From: UBA6164 sp964527325
GTDB lineage: Bacteria > Patescibacteriota > Gracilibacteria > BD1-5 > UBA6164
Reading direction: 5' to 3'
Assembly (NCBI GenBank): GCA_964527325.1
Contig: CAZGNU010000006.1
Location: 1 to 40,852, forward strand
Length of the DNA stretch: 40,852 nucleotides
In this document: in pieces, positions 32,508 to 40,852 of the stretch
How the letters are laid out: each line of letters begins with the position of its first letter
Numbering within the stretch: position 1 is the stretch's first letter
Notes under the pieces: model-generated
The model's input: only the letters and a program-made list of their open reading frames with translations
Told to the model about the DNA's origin: nothing
The model's database searches: none
Translations under genes and position numbers: made by a program

Positions 32508-33626
32508 TTATTTTTTTATCTTATTATAAATTTTTTTCACTTTTCACCAAAACCAATGATTATCATATGTTGGATAATCAGAATAACTTCTATTTGGCAA
32601 TTTTAATAATTCATCTAACTCCTTCCTTGTTATTTCAAATTTATTAGAAACATAATCAAGCATCTCCTCCTCCTCTTTTTTTGTAAACAAATCTTTTTCT
32701 ATTTCCTGTAAAGCCTCTTCTCTAGAAATTTGTCATGATATAACTAAATTTGATAAATGTCCTCTCCTCTTATCAAATCAAAACTTCTTTGGCAGTACAT
32801 ATGATTGAGTAAAATGAGTATAGGTTGATTCTCCATGTTTTGTATTATATTCTTTATAATTATATTCTTTCTTTAATAATTCTAATACATCCTTTTTATC
32901 AAATTCTAAAAAATTAATAATTTCAAACCTTTTCAAAGAATTGAAATTAAAGTTTTTAAAAATCTTAAAAATATTCATATGAGGAAAATTTTTTAATTTT
33001 TTATTATAAAATTTTCTGTAAATATTTGAAATATATTTCCAGTCATAATGTCAAGTAGACCAATGAGAAGATCAAATTGATTCTGTAATTGTATTATGTC
33101 CTGTTATTAATGTTGGTATATCAAATTTATTTATTATTTTATATAAAACAGCAATAATGGCATGATCCGTAGGAATTTCTAAATCAGGTACAGATGCCTT
33201 TAAAAAAGCCAATTGTAAGTCTTTAAATTCATTCCAATCCAAAACTTCTGTATAAAAATCAATATCTAATTTTTTTATTAAATTATGTATATTATTTACT
33301 GCAAGCTCAGAATTCCATCAATTATCAAGGTTTACGGAAAGTACTCTTAATCAATATTTTTTTACCAAAATTGCTACATAAGAACTGTCCACTCATCAAC
33401 TTATTCATATAAGAGCATCATATTTTTTTCACTTTCCTTTTCTTTTTATTTCACTAATTATTTTTTCAAGTTCTTCTAATTTTTCTTTTTTAGAAAGATT
33501 AAATGGATATTTTTTTAATAAATCTAATGCATTATTACAATGAATACAATATCAATCATTATCAAAAGTTATACCAGGATCAGATGTATCCATAATACAC
33601 CTATTACATATTCTATAGTCTTTCAT
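32508..33626 (-). CDS. N-acetyl sugar amidotransferase (WbuX/WbpG/PseA type)
   Basis: This 372-residue PP-loop ATPase has an N-terminal zinc-type Cys7-x2-Cys10 ... Cys27-x2-Cys30 set and the PP-loop SGGVDSS at about 76-82, then LITGHNTITES and THFTQSYVLPKKFGFDKRR. It would activate an N-acetyl group with ATP and replace the oxygen with ammonia from the HisH/HisF-like pair, giving an acetamidino group. Substrate candidates here are the diacetamido-uronic acid sugar or the nonulosonic acid. Its ATG shares one base with the upstream stop (TAATG). Confidence 0.92.
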
Positions 33627-34741
33627 TATATTTTTTCATAAAAATCTAAAAGTTTTTTCTCTTCATTTTCCCAAATATAATCATTTTTTATTCTTTCACA
33701 ACTGTTTTTATATTGCTCAAAACCTTCCTTTATTTTTTTTATTTGAACAACTCATTGATCAATATTTTCAATACTATCAATCACTTCTCAACATCCATTA
33801 TATACAATAAATTTATTAAAATATTTTGTAGTTTTAGTTCAGATACTAGGTAATTCTAAATATAAATATTCAAACATTTTTACCTGAATTCAATTATCAT
33901 GATTAAAATTTGATTCAAGTAAATTTAGTCAAATATGAGCTATTTTATCATAGGCATATACCTCATCCATAGGTATTTGTCAGATAAATTCAACATAATT
34001 ATTTAAATTATTTTTTTCTATGTATGATTTTACTTCCTTTTCATAGTTACTATCTCTAAATCATCAAACTAATATTAAATATACATTTGAGATATCATTT
34101 TTTAAAGCATTTAAAATTTTTACATATTCCAATATTCCCCTCACTTTTGTAAGTCATCATTGATAAATCAATATAAATTTATCATTATATTTTTCTTTAT
34201 CTAATAATTTAGTTTCCTTATCTAATAAATCAGTCAATGGAAAGTTATGAATAACTTCCTTTTTTTTATTCCATTTATAATAATGATTCATAAAATCATT
34301 TATAACAGTAATTCATTCAAATAAACGAATAGTTATTGGTTTAAGTAATTTTGAAAAAATAAAATAAAAAAATCTATGTGAAAATTTGTACTGTTTATCC
34401 TTCCACATCTCATCATAAAATTCATGACTATCAAAAATTATTTTTGCGTTCCATTTAAATAATTTTATTCACACAACGACTAAATAACTATCTATATCAT
34501 GAGCAACATATATCTCTGATTTATTTACAATTCAATACCACCATGCTTTAAATAAAACAAGTAATCTATTTCAACTTATTCAAATATTTTTAAATCCATA
34601 AGCTGTCCAATTTCATTTTTTTTCATAAAAAGATCCCCATAAACATGTTACATCAAATTTTTTAGACAAACTTTTTGCTTGTTTATAGAAAATTCTACTA
34701 TCAGGTGGATGTGCTAATCAATATATAAATACTTTTTTCAT
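33626..34741 (-). CDS. glycosyltransferase (GT4-like)
   Basis: This is a 371-residue GT-B fold enzyme. The N-terminal domain starts KKVFIYGLAHPPDSRIF and has YVAHDIDSYL and IIFDSHEFYDEM. The C-terminal domain has LIYQGGLTKVRG, LILVGGF, VEFIGQIPMDEVY and VKMFEYLYLELPSI, where the acidic donor-binding Glu of the family's E(x7)E is partly recognisable. It probably adds one sugar to the lipid-linked glycan in the cytoplasm. It is joined at both ends to its neighbours by 1-base TAATG overlaps. Confidence 0.87.
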
Positions 34742-35802
34742 TAATCTAATATTTTTTTAAATAAATTATCTAAAGTTTCACCTTTTCAATAAAAATTCTC
34801 ATATTCACCTCATCTATAATTCTCAACTAAATCTTTACTATTTTTTAATAATTTACCACTTTCATCAAGTAACAAAGTATTTTTTCATGATTTAACAGTT
34901 TCTATCCATTCAGTTGTATCTCTAAGTGTAAAAATGTTTTTTCATAAAATATATGCCTCTTTTTGTAATCATCAACTATCAGTTAATACAGCAGAACTAT
35001 TAAACATATAATTTAGAGTTTCAAGATATCAACAAGGGTCTATTAGGACTACATTATCAGAAATTTTTATACCAAATTCCTCAAGTTTATTTTTAGTTCT
35101 TGGATGAATTGGAATTAAAACCTTTTTATTTAAAGTATTAAATAAATCTATAATTGATTGTAATTGTTCTTTTGTATCAGTATTTGATGGTCTATGAGTA
35201 GTTGCAAAATAATAATTATCTTTAGTTAATCATAAATTATAGATATAGTCATTTCAAGTAGCTTTATCTTTAAAATAATTTACAGTTAAATACATAGGAT
35301 CCTGAACTCTAATAACTCAAGATTCAATTCATTCATTTTTTAAATTTTTTATTGCAGTTTCTGTTGGACATAATAAAAAATCAGAAACATGGTCTGTCAT
35401 AATTCTATTAACTTCTTCTGGCATTTTTTTATCTCAACTTCTAAGTCCTGATTCAACATGAACAACAGGTATATGAAGTTTTGATGCTACAAGAGCTCAT
35501 GCCAATGTAGAATTTGTATCACCATAAACTAAAATTAAATTAGGTTTTTCTTTTAAAACAACTTCTTCTATTTCAATCATCATTTCCCCAGTCATTTTTC
35601 AATGAGTAGATCAATTAATATGTAAATTATAATCAGGCTTATCTATTTCTAGTTGATTAAAAAAAATATCACTCATATTCTGATCAAAATGCTGACCTGT
35701 ATGAATAGTTATATTTTTAGCATATTTTTTTATTATTTTATCAACTGGTGCATGTTTTATAAACTGAGGTCTTGCTCAAATTATTGTTATTACTTTCTTC
35801 AT
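34741..35802 (-). CDS. UDP-N-acetylglucosamine 2-epimerase, non-hydrolysing (WecB/WbpI type)
   Basis: This 353-residue enzyme inverts C2 of a UDP-N-acetylhexosamine. Seen: IIGARPQFIKHAP, HTGQHFDQNMS, VYGDTNSTLAGAL, VHVESGLRS, MPEEVNRIMTD, TTHRPSNTD, PIHPRTK and the UDP-binding LTDSGGLQKEAYILG. With the WbpA/B/D/E set upstream it may act as WbpI on UDP-2,3-diacetamido-glucuronic acid to give the manno form. A plain WecB role (UDP-ManNAc) is also possible; motif reading alone cannot decide. It is the first gene of the minus-strand operon. Confidence 0.92.
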
Positions 35803-35958
35803 CACTTTATTAATCAAATAAATACTCTTTTAAAATACTTAAAATTGTAAATATTACAATTAAATTTTCAATATAAATGTAAAAAACTTTCATATTATAA
35901 AATAATTATTAATATAAAGAAAAATATAACAAAATATTAAATAAAAAACATAAAAAAA
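35803..35958. promoter_or_regulatory. divergent promoter region with palindrome
   Basis: This is a very AT-rich gap between the epimerase operon (minus) and the ATP-grasp gene (plus). It holds a perfect ATTGTAA-ATA-TTACAAT palindrome at 35844-35860 and, for the minus strand, a TATAAT hexamer at 35894-35899. No convincing -35 box was found on either strand. Confidence 0.4.
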
Positions 35959-37137
35959 ATGAATATTATTATAGCTGACTGAGAATTAAAACAAACACTT
36001 AGTATAATTAGGCATTTATGAAAAGAGTGACATAATGTTTACCTAATGTGATTTGTTAATATTTCCTTTTCATCATTATCGAAATACTGTAAAAAAAATA
36101 TCATTTTTCCAAAGTACAACGATAAAAACTTTCTAAACAAACTTATAAATACTATCAAAGAATATAAAATTGATTTAGTTATACCTGTTGGAACAAATTC
36201 ACATAAAAATTTAGTACCATTAAAAGATGAAATATCAAAATATACTAAAATGGTAACAGTAGATGAAAAAAAATTAAACTTTTGTTTGAGTAAAAGAAAT
36301 GTTTATGAATACGCTGAAAAAATTTGAATAAAAGCTCCAAAAACTTATTATCCAAAAACTATTGAAGAAATAAAAAAAATAAAGAATACTATTTCGTATC
36401 CCGCAGTAATTAAATGATTATATGAAGTTTGATGAAATATTGTTGACTACGCTAATAGTAAAGAAGAAATAGAAGAAAAATATAAAAATATATGTAAAAA
36501 ATATAATCTGACAGAAAAAGAATGATTACCAATGATACAAGAATATATCACATGACAATGATGTGGTTTTTTTGCTGTGTACAATAATGGTAAATGCTGA
36601 AAAACATTCCAACATTTACGTGTTAGAGAAATGCCACCTAGTTGATGATATAGTGTAGCATGTGAAAGCTACAAAAATCACTTAGTTGAAGAATACTGAA
36701 AAAAGCTTTTAGATTCTTTAAAGTGGCATTGAGCAGCAATGGTCGAGTTTAAACTAAATGATAAAGGGAAACCAATATTAATAGAAATAAATCCAAAATT
36801 TTGGTGATCTCTTGATATTGCACTTGAGGCATGAGTAAATTTCCCTCTAGAATTAGTAAAAATTGCAAAATGAGAAAAGATAAATTATTCAGATAAATAT
36901 AAATATCCTTTAAAATTTCACTGGCCATTATTTGGTGATATAAAACATGGTTTTATGAATTTTAGAAATTTCTTATGAATAGTAAAAGATTGTTTTAATC
37001 CGAAGGTAAAATCTAATATTTGGATAACAGATCCTCTACCAAATATTTATGAATTTTGATATTTTGTTTTTGATACTATAGTTGATCCTATAATACCAAA
37101 AAAACTATCTAGTATTATAAAAAATAAATTAAAATAA
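35959..37137 (+). CDS. ATP-grasp ligase-like protein
   Basis: This is a 392-residue protein. The N-terminal pre-ATP domain starts IIIADGELKQTLSIIRHLG. The ATP-grasp core has YPAVIKGLYEVGG, MIQEYITGQGCG and ILIEINPKFWGSLDIALEAG, the metal and ATP sites of carbamoyl-phosphate synthase-like ligases. Similar proteins in glycan loci attach amino acids or other carboxylates to sugars. A PHP phosphoesterase starts 1 base after its stop. It differs from the ATP-grasp at 25645, so the locus encodes at least two such ligases. Confidence 0.82.
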
Positions 37138-37138
37138 T

Positions 37139-37831
37139 ATGTACACATGAGTATTTCATATTCATACAAACAATTCATATGACTCAAAATTAAAAGTAGA
37201 AGAAATAGTAGATATTGCTTTCAAAAATTGAGTTAATTTTTTGGTGATTTCAGATCATGATTCTTTAAAATGATCTATTCAAGCAAGAGAGTATGCAGAA
37301 GAAAAATGATATGATATAGAAATACCTATAGCTTGTGAATATCTAACTGACATTTGAGATATTTTAGTTTTTTGAATTAACAAAAATTTTAAATGAGAAT
37401 ATGATCATAAAAAACTATTAAAAAATAGTAAAAAATCTTGATGATATAATATTTTAGTTCACCCATATCATCATCACAAAATAGAAAAAACAGATTTCAT
37501 AAATATTGATTATATAGAAGTTTTTAATTCTAGATGTACTGAAATTCAAAACAAACAAGCTCTAGAACTTGCAAAAGAAAAATGAAAGAAACAGATCATT
37601 TGAAGTGATGCTCATTTATTGAAAGAAGTATTTAATACAGAAATATTATTTGATAATAAAGTTTTTATCAATTCAGATACTGTTACTTTTCAAACAATGA
37701 ATTATTCAAAAAAATCATATATCAGATATTCTCAAATAATCAAATCAATAAAAAAAAGAAATATAAAATTATTCATAATAAATTTTATATTTCTTGTATA
37801 CTACAAATTAAAAGAATTATTTAAATATTAG
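37139..37831 (+). CDS. PHP-domain metal-dependent phosphoesterase
   Basis: This 230-residue protein has the four PHP motifs: FHIHTNNSYD, ISDHDS, LVHPYHHHK and GSDAHLL. These histidines and aspartates bind the metals that hydrolyse phosphate esters. The last 35 or so residues carry a hydrophobic stretch (LFIINFIFLVYYKL), possibly anchoring it to the membrane. It is co-directional with the ATP-grasp gene and may act on a phosphorylated glycan intermediate. Its stop codon abuts that of the convergent minus-strand gene. Confidence 0.83.
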
Positions 37832-38635
37832 TTATACTCTGCTTTTCAATAGATCTTTATAGTTAATAAAATCATATCCATTTTTATTACAATAATCTAC
37901 AAATTCTACATACCATTTTTTCCATGCAGAAAATCATTTAGAAAAATGCCTTTGATGCAACAAAATTGAAAAATATTTATTTCAGTTTTGTTCAGCTTCT
38001 TTAAGTAAATTTATTGTATGTTCTAATGCTTGCTCTGAAGAATAACCATATCTGTTAAAACTAAATAAATAAGTATCCATTGCTTGAAAAGGAAATAAAT
38101 TCATATTTCATTTTTTTCAAGAATTATATTCTTTTTCTACATAATCTGTGACATCAAATGCATATCAAATCTCAGATAAATATTTTTGAGTATTTTCATT
38201 TTGTCTTAAATAATGATTTCTAATTCATACATTTGACAATCCACTTATTTTTTTAAAATCATCAAGCTCTTTTTTCATCAAATCTTTATCCTCAAAATTT
38301 ATTCAATGAACTCATACATCAGCTCAATTATTAAGTAAATACTTAATCCATTTTGATGCATTTTTTTGTTTATAACTTAATCACAGTTCATTATTCATAC
38401 CAAAAAAATAAGTAGATTTTACATTATTTTTTTTATTAAATTCCTGTAAATCTAAAATATGATTCCAATCACCCGTTATAACTTCCTTGTATCTTAAGAT
38501 TAATTCTTTTAAAGAAATATTTTTCTTAAAAAACTCTATTAATTGTAAAACAAAAAATTTAGGGATAACTAAATCTCTAAAAATATGTTCTCATACAGAT
38601 AAGTGATCTACATCATGTGATACAATTATTTTCAT
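37832..38635 (-). CDS. polysaccharide deacetylase-like protein (CE4 fold)
   Basis: This is a 267-residue protein beginning KIIVSHDVDHLS, where the Asp-x-Asp of CE4 (NodB) enzymes is expected. It continues with VKSTYFFGMNN, ADVGVHGINF (H in the HxxxH-like position), GIRNHYLRQ and ISEIGYAFDVTDY. This pattern fits polysaccharide deacetylase-like proteins of glycan loci. There is no signal peptide, so it should act inside the cell on a precursor. It starts directly after the stop of the upstream glycosyltransferase (TAA-ATG). Confidence 0.78.
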
Positions 38636-39745
38636 TTATTTTAATAATCAAATAATATTGCCCTTAAAATATTTAAACCTTAAAATATCATTATTTTCTT
38701 TTCCTACTTTTAAATCTTCCAAAAACTTATTAAACTCTCAATCACTAGGCCCAAAAAATATAATCTCTTTATTATTTACAATTCACTCAATTCACTTCAC
38801 AGGAAAAGTTCATTTATAAAATTCTTTATTCTGCAATGGAACTAAAATCTTATCAGAATAAAAAACATATTTTCAAATTTCTTTTTTAGGTCTTCTTTCT
38901 AAGAACAAAACGTTATCCTCTAATAATAAACTTTTCTGAAAATCATACTTTTGACTTCAATCTCAAATAAAAACGAAAAACATCTTATTATTATCTTTTA
39001 TATATTTACTTGCTTTTTCAAAATCATATGCTTCATTCATATTCCCTGCAAACAATACAATCTCTCTTCATTTAATTTTATCATCTAATTCAATATAAGG
39101 ATTTTCTAAACCTTTTCAATCTATTTTTTCTGCACTATTATATTGTAAAAATATCTTATCTTTTTCTACTCACTTTTTTTCTATAGCACTACAAATTCAT
39201 TTCGTAACTCAAATTATTTTACTAGCATTTTTATAAAGTTTTTTTTCTAACCAAGAAAATATTTTATAACTTAAACTGTTTCCCTTCATAAATCATAAAG
39301 CTACTACACTATCAGGCCATAAGTCTCTAATTTCTAAAATATAAGGAATTTTTCTGATTTTATTTAATAATAAAACGGAAAATGCTGTGAAAATAGGAGG
39401 TGAAGTAACTATTATAATATCTGGTTTTCTTGTAAATAATCAATATAAAAAACTAGAAAACATAAAAGAAATATAATTTATAATTCTAGAAATTGATCAT
39501 TCATTTTTAGTTGCAACTTCATATGTTCTAATAATTTGCTCACCATATTCTCAAACTTCATTTTTAAATAATTTCCATTTGTATTTTTTAGGTTTAATTC
39601 AAGTTGGATAATTTGGCATTCAAGTAACAATTTTTATATCATACTCATCCTTCAAAGCCATTACATATTTCTCTACCCTATTACTACAAGCATTTGAAAC
39701 AGGAAAATAGTATTGTGAATATATGTGAATTGTTTTCTTTTTCAT
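38636..39745 (-). CDS. glycosyltransferase family 4 (WbuB-like)
   Basis: This is a 369-residue GT-B enzyme. The N-terminal half has YSQYYFPVSNACSNRVEKY, VTGMPNYPTG, DIIIVTSPPIFTAFS and the hallmark EIRDLWPDSVVALG of WbuB/FnlC-type amino-sugar transferases. The C-terminal half has LFAGNMNEAYDF, FVFIGDGSQK, ADKILVPL-like YSDKILVPLQ and FPVKGIEG. It probably transfers an N-acetylated deoxy-amino sugar. It is followed with no gap by the deacetylase-like gene. Confidence 0.9.
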
Positions 39746-39772
39746 ATTTTAAATTCTAAATAAATACACCCA

Positions 39773-40399
39773 CTACCTCCTATGTCTCCTCCCCTCATAC
39801 CAATCATACATATCAACCCTCAACTTTGCAAGTTTATTTTTACTAGGACTATAAAAAATCAACCCCTCTGGTTTCTTTTTAGCTCATTTATGAACTTTTC
39901 TATAATACAAAGAAAATATATCATCTCATTTAAACCAGTTTGATATAGCATCAAAACTTATATCATATTTTCACCAAGACTTATAAGCTAAAGAGTTTTT
40001 TGCATAACTACTAAAAGGAATCCAAATATGTTTTTCTAAATCATAAGGATTTGCTTGCAATTTTGGTCAGATAAGCTCTCAGTGATATACTCAATCTGGT
40101 AAATCTAAGTATCATTTATAAAAAGCTTCATAAATCCCTTCAGTTAAATGAGCTGTAGATTTATCCCAAAAATCAATTTTATTAAGTCTGTTTTGAATTC
40201 TAACAGGTTTTTTATCTTTTATTTCAACTGCTATATTTGTTCAATCTAATTTTTCCATAGCTATTACATCCTTATCCTCAAATACCCATTCATATCATGG
40301 TGTAATTTCTGAAGTTACTACGTATTCATCATTTATAGTTTTTCTAATAAACGGAGATTGAAGTTTTGGCATATCAGGAAGTAAATCATTGTTTTTCAT
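39773..40399 (-). CDS. RNA ligase family protein
   Basis: This is a 208-residue nucleotidyltransferase of the DNA/RNA ligase superfamily. The adenylation motif I MEKLDGTN has the nucleophile Lys50. VRIQNRLNK follows, then GELIGPKLQANPY (motif III area), KPEGLIFYSPS (motif IV) and LAKLRVDM (motif V lysine). There are no OB-fold or extra domains, so it is close to a minimal catalytic core, as in small Rnl2-like or viral-type ligases. It may repair nicked RNA; a role in tRNA repair during stress is possible. It ends in TAG. It is unrelated to the adjacent carbohydrate genes. Confidence 0.75.
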
Positions 40400-40405
40400 A
40401 TTTTA

Positions 40406-40528
40406 ATTATTTAAAGAATTATATGAGTTTTTAATATAAAAATTTAGTAATGGGAGTATTGACTCCTTCCAAGCCTCTGTTTTATACCCAATACGAAAGT
40501 CTTCTTTTTTTATTTCTTTTATAATATA
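40406..40528 (-). other. short open stretch without a start codon, in frame with the upstream gene
   Basis: Between the TAA at 40529-40531 and a TAA at 40403-40405, 41 codons in the same frame read FRIGYKTEAWKESILPLLN and similar. There is no ATG, so it is either a 3' remnant of the upstream gene after a nonsense change or chance. It contains a GGAGT / ACTCC hairpin at about 40454-40467. Confidence 0.25.
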
Positions 40529-40852
40529 TTAATTCAAACCATTCAACAAAAAAACAACCTCCTTCAACATCTTTGTCTTACAAAATACCTTTTGCTTTTC
40601 ATCCAATACCTCTCACAATCAATTTAAAACTGAATAATTTTTAGGTAATTTGCTTAAAAAAGCTATACAATATTTAGAATATTCTCATAATGTTTTTCAT
40701 GTTTTTTCTTTTATTATATCTTCATTAAATTTAAATCAATTATTTAACATAAAATGTATATCAAAAAATCTCATAGCAAGTAAAAAACATATTGTGATCG
40801 TAGAGAGTATAATACATTTTGTGTATCGTTGGAAATATCCAATGCACAATTT
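40529..40852 (-). CDS. hypothetical protein (partial at the right edge)
   Basis: The frame is open from the window edge for 107 codons to a TAA. I do not recognise it. The first 30 codons are hydrophobic (LSTITICFLLAM). An ATG at 40774 would give an 81-residue protein starting MRFFDIHFMLNNGFKF, with the hydrophobic part then being upstream noise. The remainder is Lys/Leu-rich and helical in look (EYSKYCIAFLSKLPKNY, KMLKEVVFLLNGLN). The true start cannot be decided from this window. Confidence 0.4.

Noticed and set aside
40430..40530. Riboswitch or structured RNA upstream of the RNA ligase gene
   Set aside because: A GTATTG...CAATAC pairing and a GGAGT/ACTCC hairpin exist, but they match no known class and overlap an open frame; support is too weak.

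Overview
The window is AT-rich and reads as protein only if UGA codes for glycine (translation table 25). With UGA as stop every gene is shattered. With UGA as Gly, textbook motifs appear whose glycines are written TGA: the RseP HEFGH site, Rossmann GGTG/GLG loops, the NDP-sugar dehydrogenase GGHC site and the PP-loop SGG. This code is known from the candidate phyla Gracilibacteria (BD1-5) and Absconditabacteria (SR1). Genes end in TAA or TAG only and show no Shine-Dalgarno sequence. Starts usually follow A-rich tracts, and several genes overlap at TAATG or ATGAATAA junctions.

Layout. 1-5.9 kb: a decayed RelE/ParE-type toxin gene, a prepilin-like protein, a 1384-residue protein of unknown function and a hicB-hicA toxin-antitoxin pair. 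5.9-14.4 kb: housekeeping genes, namely site-2 protease rseP, an HD-domain hydrolase, tRNA-guanine transglycosylase tgt, a very large GT-C-type membrane glycosyltransferase and malic enzyme. 14.4-40.4 kb: one large surface-carbohydrate locus. Its first part has two paralogous Wzx-type flippases around a set resembling WbpD, WbpE, WbpB and WbpA (UDP-2,3-diacetamido-uronic acid synthesis). The middle part is a nonulosonic (pseudaminic-like) acid operon: PseB-like dehydratase, PseC-like aminotransferase, SpsF-like nucleotidyltransferase, SDR, metallophosphoesterase, ATP-grasp, PseI-like synthase, formyltransferase-like protein, PIG-L deacetylase and a TIM-barrel protein. A minus-strand operon then carries a UDP-GlcNAc 2-epimerase (WecB/WbpI type), a glycosyltransferase, an amidotransferase triad (WbpG/PseA-like, HisH-like, HisF-like) and a surface-carbohydrate protein. 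The locus ends with another ATP-grasp, a PHP phosphoesterase, a polysaccharide-deacetylase-like protein, a glycosyltransferase and an RNA-ligase-like protein. Together these genes could make an amidinated diacetamido-uronic acid and a nonulosonic acid and build them into an exported surface glycan.

The most unusual feature is a family of about 50-bp GC-rich palindromic elements, 11 copies, all between 6.5 and 17.65 kb. Several are intergenic, often next to start or stop codons. Four lie inside essential-type genes (two in rseP, one in tgt, one in the malic enzyme gene) and keep the reading frame, so they add about 14-17 residues to surface loops. This recalls the Rickettsia palindromic elements, but in a lineage with a different genetic code. 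None is seen in the carbohydrate locus beyond 17.65 kb.
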